Assembly: GCF_006064855.1 (NCBI RefSeq)
Contig: NZ_CP040753.1
Span: 868,001-932,000, forward strand
Direction: 5' to 3'
Origin: Sulfitobacter sp. BSw21498
GTDB taxonomy: Bacteria; Pseudomonadota; Alphaproteobacteria; Rhodobacterales; Rhodobacteraceae
DNA: 64,000 nucleotides
This document shows positions 55,253-63,583 of this stretch, in pieces. The position numbers and the translations under genes were made by a program. Every line of letters starts with the position of its first letter. The stretch's first letter is position 1. The notes under the pieces are model-generated. The model was given only the letters and a program-made list of their open reading frames with translations, ran no database searches and was not told the DNA's origin.

Positions 55253-56233
55253 TTATCCGGCCAGAGCTTTCGCCGCGATCTCGAACGACTTTACGCGCGC
55301 GGCATGGTCATGGATCTGCCCTGTCAGAATCAGCTCGTCCGGTTGATATTTCGCAATCATATCAGACAGCTGACGTACCACAGTTTCGGGGCTACCTACG
55401 GCTGTGACGCGCAATGCCTGATCGACAGCCTGCCGCATCTGAACGCCGACCTCGGCATCAATATCACGGACCGGACGCGGCAACTTGCCCGGAGTGCCGG
55501 TGCGCAGACGCACGAACGCTTGCTGCATGGATGTGCGCAGGTAAGCTCCCTCTTCATCCGTATCGGCAGCAAATACATTCGCCGCGAGCATGAAATGCGG
55601 TTTTTCCCACTGGGCGGATGGTTTGAAATCGCGGCGGTAGATCGCCACAGCATCCTCTAACGCGTCTGGCGCGAAATGCGAGGCAAAGGCATAGGGCAGA
55701 CCGAAATGCGCAGCCAGTTGTGCGCCATAAAGCGACGACCCCAAGATCCACACCGGCACATGGGTGCCCTGTCCAGGATGGGCCATGACGCGTGCACCGG
55801 CAGGGGCGTCTCCCAAATAACCGATCAGCTCGGCTACATCTTCGGGGAACCGGTCGCCCCCCTGCATCCCACGCCGCAATGCATGATACACCGCCTGATC
55901 CCCGCCGGGCGCGCGGCCAAGGCCCAGATCGATCCGGTCACCATGGATCGTGGCCAATGTTCCAAATTGCTCTGCAATGGCCAAGGGCGCGTGGTTGGGA
56001 AGCATGATCCCCCCCGCGCCGACGCGGATAGTCGAAGTATGATCAGCGACATGCCCGATCAAAACCGATGTCGCAGCCGATGCGATACCTGGCATGTTGT
56101 GATGCTCTGCCATCCAATAGCGATGGTAGCCTGCAGCCTCGGCACGCTTCGCCAGATCAATTGTGTTTGCAATGGCTTGGCGGGCATCTGATCCTTCCGG
56201 CACGGGGGAAAGATCAAGAACTGAAAATCGCAT
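55253..56233 (-). CDS. Flavin-dependent luciferase-like monooxygenase (MsnO8-type LLM oxidoreductase)
   Basis: 326 residues of the bacterial luciferase-like fold. Matching blocks: [16 protein letters not shown] at the N terminus, [36 protein letters not shown], and [12 protein letters not shown]. Family members use FMNH2 or F420 with O2; the substrate is unknown. It is convergent with the TetR gene, with stops only 5 nt apart. Confidence 0.88.
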   Translation of the reverse strand: MRFSVLDLSPVPEGSDARQAIANTIDLAKRAEAAGYHRYWMAEHHNMPGIASAATSVLIGHVADHTSTIRVGAGGIMLPNHAPLAIAEQFGTLATIHGDRIDLGLGRAPGGDQAVYHALRRGMQGGDRFPEDVAELIGYLGDAPAGARVMAHPGQGTHVPVWILGSSLYGAQLAAHFGLPYAFASHFAPDALEDAVAIYRRDFKPSAQWEKPHFMLAANVFAADTDEEGAYLRTSMQQAFVRLRTGTPGKLPRPVRDIDAEVGVQMRQAVDQALRVTAVGSPETVVRQLSDMIAKYQPDELILTGQIHDHAARVKSFEIAAKALAG

Positions 56234-56302
56234 GGGAGGGCTCCGTTTTTACGTATCCTTTACCTAAGCACGCTGCCTTGAAAACAAAACCACCTCGCCC
56301 GC

Positions 56303-56350
56303 TTCATTTTGCGAAATAAACTCTCCCCGAAGGGTCGGCTGGCCCCATGC
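56303..56350 (+). repeat. Dispersed intergenic element, copy f
   Basis: Shares the first 21 bp exactly with copy d, then CTCCCCGAAGGGTCGGCTGGCC. It lies between the LLM gene start and the rpsI terminator. Confidence 0.6.
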
Positions 56351-56356
56351 TTACAC

Positions 56357-56389
56357 GAAAAAGGCCGCCCCATACCGGAGCGGCCTTTT
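56357..56389 (-). terminator. Intrinsic terminator of the rplM-rpsI operon
   Basis: On the minus strand, AAAAGGCCGC (56389-56380) pairs with GCGGCCTTTT (56368-56359), with an 11-nt loop and a T-run just after rpsI. Confidence 0.85.
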
Positions 56390-56410
56390 CCAAATACTGT
56401 AAAGTAAAGC

Positions 56411-56911
56411 TTAACGCTTGGAGAACTGGAAGCTCTTACGCGCTTTTGCACGACCGTACTTCTTACGTTCAACAACACGGCTGTCGCGTGTCAGGAAGCC
56501 TGCCGCTTTCAGCGCGCCGCGCAGCGAGGGATCATAAAGCTGCAGTGCTTTGGAAACACCGTGCTTTACCGCGCCCGCTTGACCGGACAGACCGCCACCT
56601 TTCACAGTTGCAACAACGTCAAACTGACCGTCGGTGCCTGTGATGGTGAATGGCTGTGCCAGGATCATCTGCAGAACGGGGCGTGCAAAATATTCGTTTT
56701 GCGGCTTGCCGTTTACGATGACTTTACCGGAACCTGGTTTGATCCAGACGCGGGCAACCGCATCTTTACGCTTACCGGTTGCATAGGCACGGCCAAGCGC
56801 GTCACGAACGGGCTCGCGCGGGGTCATGTCAACTTCTGTACCCTGAACGCCACCGATGTTCTCGGTTACGGCCGCTTCGAGGCCTTCGAGTGTTTTGATT
56901 TCATCAGCCAT
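56411..56911 (-). CDS. rpsI: 30S ribosomal protein S9
   Basis: 166 residues, longer than E. coli S9 (130) because of an N-terminal extension of about 40 residues ([19 protein letters not shown]...), usual in alphaproteobacteria. The core matches S9: [26 protein letters not shown], and the basic terminal [16 protein letters not shown], with the highly conserved SKR end that reaches the P-site tRNA. It starts 2 nt after rplM. Confidence 0.97.
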   Translation of the reverse strand: MADEIKTLEGLEAAVTENIGGVQGTEVDMTPREPVRDALGRAYATGKRKDAVARVWIKPGSGKVIVNGKPQNEYFARPVLQMILAQPFTITGTDGQFDVVATVKGGGLSGQAGAVKHGVSKALQLYDPSLRGALKAAGFLTRDSRVVERKKYGRAKARKSFQFSKR

Positions 56912-56913
56912 GC

Positions 56914-57375
56914 TTATGCACTCCGCGTGTTTTTAGAGTTCATGGATTTCACGTCCAGAACCTCGGGGCTTTGCGCCTCGTGGGGGTGTTCGGAACCCGC
57001 GTATACGCGCAGGTTGGTCATGATCTGGCGGCTTAGACGGTTGCCGGGCAGCATGCGCTTGACCGCTTGGGTCACAACGCGCTCCGGGTGTGCACCTTCG
57101 AGGATCTGAGCTTTGGTGCGCTCTTTGATCCCGCCGGGGTGACCTGTGTGCCAGTAGAAGTTTTCTTCACGCTTCTTGCCGGTCATCTGGATCTTCTCGG
57201 CATTGATGACGATGACGTTGTCGCCGCAATCCATGTGAGGTGTGAAAGAAGGCTTGTGCTTGCCGCGCAGACGAGTGGCAATGATCGATGCAAGACGACC
57301 AAGGACGACGCCTTCAGCGTCGACGATGATCCATTTCTTGTCGATATCTGCCGGTGTTGCAGAAAAGGTTTTCAT
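56914..57375 (-). CDS. rplM: 50S ribosomal protein L13
   Basis: 153 residues. L13 blocks: [50 protein letters not shown], and [17 protein letters not shown]. First gene of the rplM-rpsI operon. A good sigma-70-like promoter lies about 60-90 bp upstream. Confidence 0.97.
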   Translation of the reverse strand: MKTFSATPADIDKKWIIVDAEGVVLGRLASIIATRLRGKHKPSFTPHMDCGDNVIVINAEKIQMTGKKREENFYWHTGHPGGIKERTKAQILEGAHPERVVTQAVKRMLPGNRLSRQIMTNLRVYAGSEHPHEAQSPEVLDVKSMNSKNTRSA

Positions 57376-57438
57376 GGAGGGAATTCCCGTTAGTTTGGTG
57401 AAAGGGTCCGAAACCGAACCCCGCTATCTGATGGCTGG

Positions 57439-57466
57439 GTTATAACCATGCCCCTCGCCACGTCAA
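57439..57466 (-). promoter_or_regulatory. Predicted sigma-70 promoter of rplM-rpsI
   Basis: On the minus strand, TTGACG (57466-57461) and TATAAC (57444-57439) are separated by 16 bp. The implied transcript starts near 57432, giving a leader of about 57 nt. Confidence 0.6.
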
Positions 57467-57537
57467 GCGCGGCTTTTGCTATTTTTATGTTTAAAAACAA
57501 TGCCCTACAAATTAGGTATTATTTTACCCCATAAAAA

Positions 57538-58968
57538 TCACACGCTCAGCTGCTCTGGCGGGGAGTCCAGCAGCTGACGCAGCCGCATGATCGCATCTTC
57601 AAAGCTGTGCAGCGCGACGCCGGCGTTGATCGCGAGGCGCACAGCATGAGGCGCGCGGGCGTCGCGGCAAACAAATTCTTCGGCTGACCGGATTTGCACG
57701 CCTTGCCCCTCTGCCGCCTGACAGAACGCCCCTGCCCGCCAGCCAACAGGCAGGCTCAGCCACAAGAATGGCACATTAATCCGCCACGCCACATCATAGC
57801 CGCCCAGAATATTGACCGCGCTTTGCACATAGGCGTTAAAGCCCTGTCGCGTGCCTTCAGCAATCGCGTCGATGTCCGGATGCACGAGCAGCTTTGCGCA
57901 TAGATCAATCAGCGGGGTCGCGAGGCCGAAGCAGTTGTATTCAGCCACACGACGCAGATCAGGCGTGCGCTGGCGCGGGCCAATAGCAAAGCCGATGCGC
58001 AGCGCAGGTGTTAGGGTTTTAGCCAGCGACGATACATACCACCCGCGTTCAGGCGCCAACATCCGGTAGGTGGGCGCGCGCTCTACCCGCATCCGATAGC
58101 AGTCATCCTCGACGATCTGTATGTCATGTTTCCGCGCGACCTCGACCAGCGCCTCGCGGCGGGCGACAGGGGTGAAGCCGGCGGTTGGGTTATGTACTTC
58201 CGGTGAGGTGCAGAAGATCTGGACGTCATGATTTCGCGCCGCTTCATCAAGCGCTTCGGGGATCACGCCGTCTTTGTCCATCGCGATCGGGATAACATCA
58301 GCCCGTAGAAGCTCCCCCGCCCGTCGGAAGCCGGGGTAGGATAGCGCTTCTATGGCGATGGCGGGCCGGCGTCCTTGCAGAATGGATTGAAACACCAGCG
58401 ACAGCCCGTTCTGACCCCCATGAGACAGGATCACATCCGCCTCAGTGAATGACCCCAGCGGTGTCCCAGCCAGCCATTTGACGACCGCTTCGCGCGCAGG
58501 ACGGGCGCCGGTACGGCTTGGGTAATGCATCACACCCGATGCCGGATCCTGTGCGACCTCTGCCAGCAACGTGCGGATCAAGGTGGCCTGCCCCGCGGAG
58601 GGTAAGTGAGGCGAGAACATATTCACCGCATAGGTGTCGGCGGGGTAATTCTTGGTGCCCTGGTGCACATGGTGGGCAATGACATCCATTTCGATCGGGC
58701 TGTTGCGGTCGGGTTTCTTGGGCGGCAGGGCAACAAACGTGCCGCGCCCGACCTCTGCCTGCAACATCCCGCTGTCAGTCAACATCGTATAGGCCCGTGC
58801 CACGGTCCCCGGTGTCACCCCCAGCTTCCATGCCAGTTCTCGGACCGGGGGCAGCTTTTCACCCGCCGTCAGGCCACCGTTTGCGATGCCGTTTCGTATC
58901 ATTGTAACAACGGCTTTGTATTTAGGTCCTGGCCCATCAATGCGCTCGGGATGCCAAATTGTACCCAT
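57538..58968 (-). CDS. MocR-type transcriptional regulator (GntR domain fused to aminotransferase)
   Basis: 476 residues. An N-terminal GntR winged helix (about 20-88, YKAVVTMIRNGIANGGL, LPPVRELAWKLGVTPGTVARAY) is fused to a class I aminotransferase-like domain (about 120-470). The PLP lysine is in SSLAKTLTPALRIGF. MocR regulators sense PLP or amino-acid ligands and often act on neighbouring genes. It is divergent from a DUF1127 gene, with 98 bp between, which holds a near-perfect 21-bp palindrome. Its own start codon region holds ATTGTAC, a motif repeated around. Confidence 0.93.
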   Translation of the reverse strand: MGTIWHPERIDGPGPKYKAVVTMIRNGIANGGLTAGEKLPPVRELAWKLGVTPGTVARAYTMLTDSGMLQAEVGRGTFVALPPKKPDRNSPIEMDVIAHHVHQGTKNYPADTYAVNMFSPHLPSAGQATLIRTLLAEVAQDPASGVMHYPSRTGARPAREAVVKWLAGTPLGSFTEADVILSHGGQNGLSLVFQSILQGRRPAIAIEALSYPGFRRAGELLRADVIPIAMDKDGVIPEALDEAARNHDVQIFCTSPEVHNPTAGFTPVARREALVEVARKHDIQIVEDDCYRMRVERAPTYRMLAPERGWYVSSLAKTLTPALRIGFAIGPRQRTPDLRRVAEYNCFGLATPLIDLCAKLLVHPDIDAIAEGTRQGFNAYVQSAVNILGGYDVAWRINVPFLWLSLPVGWRAGAFCQAAEGQGVQIRSAEEFVCRDARAPHAVRLAINAGVALHSFEDAIMRLRQLLDSPPEQLSV

Positions 58969-59018
58969 TACAATGTTTTCCTTTTCAAAATGTATCGTAT
59001 TTTGTACCCCTTCACTAC

Positions 59019-59039
59019 GACAAAATGTAACATTGTGTC
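59019..59039. promoter_or_regulatory. 21-bp near-palindrome, probable MocR operator
   Basis: GACAAAATGTA (59019-59029) is mirrored by its inverse to 59039 with one mismatched pair per arm. It lies in the gap between the divergent mocR and DUF1127 starts; TACAAT (59042-59047) next to it could be a -10 of the DUF1127 gene. Partner motif copies TTTTGTACCCC occur at about 58999. Confidence 0.5.
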
Positions 59040-59066
59040 AATACAATTTAAAAATAGGAGACTCTC

Positions 59067-59297
59067 ATGACACAGACCCTGACCCTTTCCCACGATACAG
59101 TGGCGATCCTGAACCAGCGCAGCACGCCGTTCGCTGCTGTTCTAGCGGTCAAATTTGCGGTTTGTGTTACGAAAATGGCATCGCGTCGCCATACCCGCAA
59201 AGCGCTCGCACAGCTTGAGCCGTGGCAGTTGGCAGACGTGGGACTCACACCGCGACAGGCTCATGATGAGTCTATTCGGGTGTTCTGGAAAGCGTAA
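59067..59297 (+). CDS. DUF1127 domain small protein
   Basis: 76 residues. The C-terminal DUF1127 motif is clear: RKALAQLEPWQLADVGLTPR, about residues 44-63. Small proteins of this family are arginine-rich, occur widely in alphaproteobacteria and affect phosphate and C/N metabolism, RNA turnover or stress responses; at least some bind RNA. AGGAG is at 59056-59060, seven bases before ATG. It is divergent from the MocR gene. A terminator follows. Confidence 0.85.
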   Translation: MTQTLTLSHDTVAILNQRSTPFAAVLAVKFAVCVTKMASRRHTRKALAQLEPWQLADVGLTPRQAHDESIRVFWKA

Positions 59298-59330
59298 CGT
59301 CCCTGTGGCGCAGTCCAGACCTCTTCACTC

Positions 59331-59356
59331 GGGCCGGTATATACCGGCCCTTTTTT
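59331..59356 (+). terminator. Intrinsic terminator after the DUF1127 gene
   Basis: GGGCCGGTAT-ATACCGGCCC is a perfect 20-bp palindrome followed by six T. It lies between the convergent DUF1127 and PaaI-type genes. Confidence 0.9.
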
Positions 59357-59384
59357 CGATTGTACTAATCAAAAAGTGATACAA

Positions 59385-59804
59385 TTAGCGTGGTGGAATC
59401 GCATAGGTAAGCGAGGCCCGCGCGACAGGGTCGTCCAGCCCGTCGGAATAAACCAGCACATCACAGATCGACAGCAGTTTACCGAGCTTGAGCAGCCGCG
59501 TTTTGGCGATCAGATCGGTATTCGCCGCAGGCTTGCGCATAAAATCGATGGAGCAGTTTGTCGTCACTGCCAGCGCTTTTGGCCCGATCCGCGCAAGTGT
59601 CATCAGATAGGCGCTGACATCCGCGAGCGCGAAAATTGATGGCCCCGACACGGTCCCGCCGGGGCGTAGGTGGCGGTCGGCGGTCAGCAGGCGCGTCGTT
59701 AGATCTGTTTCTCCCACGTGATCAATCGCAAAGTCATCGGCAACCTGCTTGAACACGTCCTTCATAAAAACCGAAAGCGCATCGGCATCCATCATGATCG
59801 GCAT
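59385..59804 (-). CDS. PaaI-type hotdog thioesterase
   Basis: 139 residues with the strong site GGGAGG before ATG 59804. The hotdog-fold features are the LRPGGTVSGPSIFALADVSAYLMTLA helix and SIDFMRKPAANTDLIAKTRLLKLGKLL strands. Such enzymes hydrolyse acyl- or aryl-CoA thioesters. It is divergent from the enoyl-CoA hydratase gene (57 bp between starts), which suggests a shared acyl-CoA pathway. Confidence 0.87.
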   Translation of the reverse strand: MPIMMDADALSVFMKDVFKQVADDFAIDHVGETDLTTRLLTADRHLRPGGTVSGPSIFALADVSAYLMTLARIGPKALAVTTNCSIDFMRKPAANTDLIAKTRLLKLGKLLSICDVLVYSDGLDDPVARASLTYAIPPR

Positions 59805-59861
59805 ACTTGTCCTCCCTCATATGTCGCGGTTAGGCTCTGGTAAAAGCGGGAGGGGTGCAAG

Positions 59862-60647
59862 ATGACAATCGTTGAAATGGAATGTGACGGTGCGGTAGCA
59901 CGGTTAACGATGAACGCGCCGGCACGGCTGAATGCGCTGTCAGACGAAATGCTGGCCGCGTTGCAATCGCGCCTGGACGAGATCGCGCATCGCCCCGACA
60001 TAAGGGTTGTCATCCTCGCCGGCGCGGGCAAGGTATTTTGCGCCGGTCATGACCTCAAACAGATGACGGCATTGCGCGCGACGCGCGATAACGGGGCCGC
60101 GGGGTTCAAGGATCTGTTCGACCGATGCGCCCGCCTCATGGCGCGCATCCAGTCCCTGCCCCAGCCCGTGATCGCTCAGGTCCACGGTATCGCAACCGCC
60201 GCAGGATGCCAGTTGGTGGCGACCTGTGATATGGCCGTCGCGGCCGACGACACGCGTTTTGGCGTCAACGGGGTGAACATCGGCCTTTTTTGTTCGACCC
60301 CGATGGTCGCGCTAAGCCGCAATATCCCGCGCAAGCAAGCGTTCGAAATGCTGACAACGGGCGCGTTTGTCGACGCTACCCGTGCCCGCGAGCTTGGGTT
60401 GATCAACCGCGTCGTTGCGCCGGACCAGCTCAGGGCCGAGACCTCTGCCCTTGCTCGGCAGATCGCGGACAAATTGGGCACGGCCGTTAAGATCGGGAAA
60501 CAGGCGTTTTATGCGCAGCTCGCCCTGCCGGTTGCGCAGGCCTACGTCTATACCGGCGACGTCATGGTGGAGAACATGCTTAATCCTGATACCGCCGAAG
60601 GCATCGCTGCGTTTCTGGAGAAACGCGCGCCGGACTGGGATCAGTAG
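59862..60647 (+). CDS. Enoyl-CoA hydratase/isomerase family protein
   Basis: 261 residues of the crotonase fold. The oxyanion-hole segments are visible: FCAGHDLKQM and GIATAAGCQLVATCDMAVA. The sequence resembles the ECHDC3-type branch. ATG 59862 has GGGAGGGG upstream. Its exact substrate is unknown. A 306-bp gene-free stretch follows before trmFO. Confidence 0.87.
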   Translation: MTIVEMECDGAVARLTMNAPARLNALSDEMLAALQSRLDEIAHRPDIRVVILAGAGKVFCAGHDLKQMTALRATRDNGAAGFKDLFDRCARLMARIQSLPQPVIAQVHGIATAAGCQLVATCDMAVAADDTRFGVNGVNIGLFCSTPMVALSRNIPRKQAFEMLTTGAFVDATRARELGLINRVVAPDQLRAETSALARQIADKLGTAVKIGKQAFYAQLALPVAQAYVYTGDVMVENMLNPDTAEGIAAFLEKRAPDWDQ

Positions 60648-60953
60648 GACAGAAACAGACTGTTTCCAAAGCCCCGCAGAATGCTCACATTTTCGTGCTT
60701 TCAATTCAGGCGCTTTTGTGGCACAAATAAGACAAGGTATCTGCCTTGATGATTTTGGGTCGCCGATGGCGGAAGGTCCCTCCAGGTCAGCCTCTCACTG
60801 ACCGACCGTTCCCGTAGCGGCGACCCCAAAAATCCCCCCTCCTTGATATGCGATGAATTCAGGTGGCTGTGTCGACCGCGGCCTGAGCCATGTTTCACCT
60901 CGCAGACACCACTGGCTATTGCGCCGCGCCAGCCCCTGCCCTACATCGCAGGC
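60648..60953. other. Gene-free stretch holding a structured RNA candidate
   Basis: 306 bp between the hydratase gene and trmFO. It contains a long imperfect hairpin (60751-60834), a small hairpin CAAGG...CCTTG (60734-60749) just before it, and GTTTCCAAAGCCCCGCAGAA at about 60662, which faintly resembles the dispersed repeat. No open reading frame looks convincing. Confidence 0.6.
60751..60834. ncRNA. Candidate structured RNA, 84-nt multi-stem hairpin upstream of trmFO
   Basis: The outer stem pairs GATTTTGGGTCGCCG (60751-60765) with 60818-60834, 15 bp with a 2-nt bulge. The middle stem pairs GGAAGGTC (60771-60778) with GACC-G-TTCC (60804-60812). The apical hairpin pairs GGTCAG (60785-60790) with CTGACC (60798-60803), with a 7-nt loop. 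An asymmetric bulge CCTCCA lies at 60779-60784. Neither strand has a T-run straight after it. It may be a small RNA of either strand or a 5' leader element of trmFO. Confidence 0.4.
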
Positions 60954-62306
60954 ATGACACATACACTCCATATCATCGGCGGCGGCATGGCCGGATCAGA
61001 GGCCGCTTGGCAGGCTGCAAACGCAGGCATTCAGGTTGTGCTGCATGAAATGAGGCCAAAGGTTGGCACATTTGCGCATCAAACGGGACTATTGGGAGAG
61101 ATGGTTTGCTCCAACTCCTTCCGTTCCGATGACGATGAACAGAACGCTGTGGGCCTGCTTCATTGGGAAATGCGGGCTGCGAACGGGTTGATCATGGCCA
61201 CAGCGGAAAAGCACCGCCTGCCCGCGGGTGGCGCCTTGGCGGTGGACCGTGATCCTTTTGCGCAATCGGTGACAGATGCGCTGATGGCGCACCCCAATAT
61301 TTCTGTCGAATACGGAGAGATCACCGACCTGCCCCGCGACGGCCACTGGATTATTGCGACCGGCCCGCTGACCTCGGGTGATCTGGCGCAATCTATTGCA
61401 GCCCAAACCGGTGCCGAGGCGCTGGCCTTTTTCGACGCCATCGCGCCGATTATCTATCACGACAGCATCGACATGAGCAAAGCGTGGATGCAGTCGCGCT
61501 ATGACAAGGGCGAAACCGAGGAGGAGCGCACTGCTTACCTCAATTGCCCGATGACCAAGGACCAATACGAGGCGTTCATCGACGCGCTCTTGGCCGCCGA
61601 TAAAACCGAATTCAAAGAAGGCGAAACCGCGGGCTACTTTGACGGCTGTCTCCCGATCGAGGTGATGGCAGAACGGGGTCGTGAAACCCTGCGATTTGGT
61701 CCGATGAAGCCCGTAGGCCTGACCAACCCCCATGATCCCGACACCAAAGCCTACGCCGTGGTGCAGCTGCGCCGCGATAACAAGCTGGGAACATTGTATA
61801 ATATCGTCGGCTTTCAAACCAAGATGAAATACGGGGCCCAGACAGAGGTGCTTCGGATGATTCCGGGGCTGGAAAATGCTTCCTTCGCCCGCCTTGGGGG
61901 CATTCACCGGAATACTTTCCTCAATTCGCCCACCCTGCTGGATGATCAGATGCGCCTGCGCAGCCAGCCGAATGTACGTTTTGCGGGCCAGATCACCGGC
62001 GTCGAAGGGTATGTTGAAAGTGCCGCAATGGGATTGCTTGCGGGGCGTCTTGCGGTGGCTGAAATCAACGGCGAGGCTGCAACGCCGCCGCCTCCGACGA
62101 CGGCGACAGGCGCATTGATCACTCACATCACCGGGGGTGCGGATGCAAAAACCTTCCAGCCGATGAACGTCAACTTCGGTCTGTTCCCACCGGTAGAGGG
62201 CTTGAAAGCGGGACGCCGCGGGCGCAAGGATCGCTATAAGGCTTATACTGATCGCGCCAAAGTCGACTGGCAGGACTGGCTGGACAGCAGCGCCCCCACT
62301 GCATGA
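60954..62306 (+). CDS. trmFO: Methylenetetrahydrofolate-tRNA-(uracil-5-)-methyltransferase TrmFO
   Basis: 450 residues from ATG 60954 ([19 protein letters not shown]), which includes the FAD-binding glycine motif. TrmFO forms m5U54 in tRNA from methylene-THF and FADH2. The catalytic cysteine block is [12 protein letters not shown]. Other family segments: [32 protein letters not shown], and [11 protein letters not shown] structured hairpin (60751-60834) lies 120-200 bp upstream. The stop overlaps gluQ (ATGA). Confidence 0.96.
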   Translation: MTHTLHIIGGGMAGSEAAWQAANAGIQVVLHEMRPKVGTFAHQTGLLGEMVCSNSFRSDDDEQNAVGLLHWEMRAANGLIMATAEKHRLPAGGALAVDRDPFAQSVTDALMAHPNISVEYGEITDLPRDGHWIIATGPLTSGDLAQSIAAQTGAEALAFFDAIAPIIYHDSIDMSKAWMQSRYDKGETEEERTAYLNCPMTKDQYEAFIDALLAADKTEFKEGETAGYFDGCLPIEVMAERGRETLRFGPMKPVGLTNPHDPDTKAYAVVQLRRDNKLGTLYNIVGFQTKMKYGAQTEVLRMIPGLENASFARLGGIHRNTFLNSPTLLDDQMRLRSQPNVRFAGQITGVEGYVESAAMGLLAGRLAVAEINGEAATPPPPTTATGALITHITGGADAKTFQPMNVNFGLFPPVEGLKAGRRGRKDRYKAYTDRAKVDWQDWLDSSAPTA

Positions 62307-63139
62307 GCTTTTGCACCCGGTTTGCGCCATCGCCCACCGGGCCGCTGCATCTGGGGCACGCCTATTCTGCGCTGGTAGCTCACGATATGGCGCGCGCACA
62401 GGGAGGTAGATTTCTCCTCCGGTTCGAGGACACGGATCTGGAGCGGTCAAAGCCGGAGTATGTGGCGCAAGCGCTGGACGATCTGGCGTGGCTTGGCATC
62501 ACGTGGGATGCACCTCCCTTGATGCAATCAGCGAATTTTTATTTTTACAATCAAAGTGTTGAGGCACTTACTTCACGTGGCCTGACATACCCATGCAGGT
62601 GCAGTCGCAAGGATATCGCCGCCGCATTAGCAGCCCCGCAAGAAGGCGCGCCGCATACGGTTTATCCCCAAACCTGCAAAGCGCGTAGCATGGCGGAGCG
62701 TGATGCCGGCGATGCCGTCCGCCTTCATATGGACCGTGCGCTGGACCAGGCTTCGGCTGGGCTGGGTTTCATCGAAGACGGGCCCCTGCACTGCGGCGTA
62801 CATCCCATTGATCCGGTAACACTTTTGGATGAAATCGGCGATATTGTCATTGGCCGCAAGGATATCCAGACCGCAGCGTATTTCCTCGCCTCGGCCCTTG
62901 ATGACATCCGCCAGACCATCACCCACGTGGTCCGCGGCGTTGATCTTTTTGAATTCACGCAGGTTCAGATTTTGCTGTTGGATTTGCTGGGTCACACCCC
63001 GCCGCGCTATCACCACCACGATCTTATTCGTGATGATGATGGCAAGAGACTGGCAAAACGTGACGATGCGCGCGCGATCTCTGTATATCGGAAAGACGGC
63101 GCGTCACCGGATGATATTCGTTTTCTGATAGGGCTTTAG
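62303..63139 (+). CDS. gluQ: Glutamyl-Q tRNA(Asp) synthetase
   Basis: 278 residues, a truncated GluRS-like enzyme that attaches glutamate to queuosine 34 of tRNA(Asp). HIGH-type motif: [18 protein letters not shown]. Zinc ligands appear as CRC (YPCRCSRKD), Y and C in VYPQTC. The KMSKS-like signature is [13 protein letters not shown]. It is coupled to trmFO by ATGA, giving a tRNA-modification pair. Confidence 0.95.
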   Translation: MSFCTRFAPSPTGPLHLGHAYSALVAHDMARAQGGRFLLRFEDTDLERSKPEYVAQALDDLAWLGITWDAPPLMQSANFYFYNQSVEALTSRGLTYPCRCSRKDIAAALAAPQEGAPHTVYPQTCKARSMAERDAGDAVRLHMDRALDQASAGLGFIEDGPLHCGVHPIDPVTLLDEIGDIVIGRKDIQTAAYFLASALDDIRQTITHVVRGVDLFEFTQVQILLLDLLGHTPPRYHHHDLIRDDDGKRLAKRDDARAISVYRKDGASPDDIRFLIGL

Positions 63140-63142
63140 AGG

Positions 63143-63508
63143 CTATTTATCATTCATCACATCAAGCGTGATGCGTTCAATGCCGTCTTCGACAACCGTA
63201 TAAAAACAGGTCCGCCGCCCTGTGTGACACGCCGCGCCGGTCTGGTTCACCTTGACCAGCAAACAGTCGCGGTCGCAATCGATGCGCAGTTCAACCAGCT
63301 CTTGCACATGGCCGCTGGTGTCACCCTTGATCCAGAACGACTGGCGTGACCTGCTCCAGTATGTGACGCGCCCGGTATCCAGCGTCTGGCTTACGGCCTG
63401 TGCATTCATCCAGGCCATCATCAATACCTCGCCCGAAACCGCATCCTGGGCGATTGCGGGGATCAGCCCTGCTTCGTTGTATTTCAAGGTGCTGGTGTCA
63501 AAGTCCAT
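63143..63508 (-). CDS. hisI: Phosphoribosyl-AMP cyclohydrolase HisI
   Basis: 121 residues from ATG 63508. It catalyses the third step of histidine biosynthesis, opening the adenine ring of PR-AMP. The metal-binding motif reads [19 protein letters not shown], with Cys ligands, and TGRRTCFYT follows. There is no fused HisE domain. It is divergent from the scaffold gene, 75 bp apart, and convergent with gluQ. Confidence 0.96.
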   Translation of the reverse strand: MDFDTSTLKYNEAGLIPAIAQDAVSGEVLMMAWMNAQAVSQTLDTGRVTYWSRSRQSFWIKGDTSGHVQELVELRIDCDRDCLLVKVNQTGAACHTGRRTCFYTVVEDGIERITLDVMNDK

Positions 63509-63583
63509 GGCCAAGCCTTCAGTTTATTTTTGCATCATCCGCGTGGAAGCTTATGTAGGGATTAACGGCGGAAAGGAACAGCC

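Noticed and set aside
60751..60834. SRP RNA or 6S RNA
   Set aside because: The conserved SRP GGAAGCAGCC-type loop is missing, and the 6S-like central bubble and length do not fit.
61089..62450. 453-codon open frame on the minus strand across trmFO
   Set aside because: Antisense shadow of trmFO in a G+C-rich genome; the composition is not protein-like.
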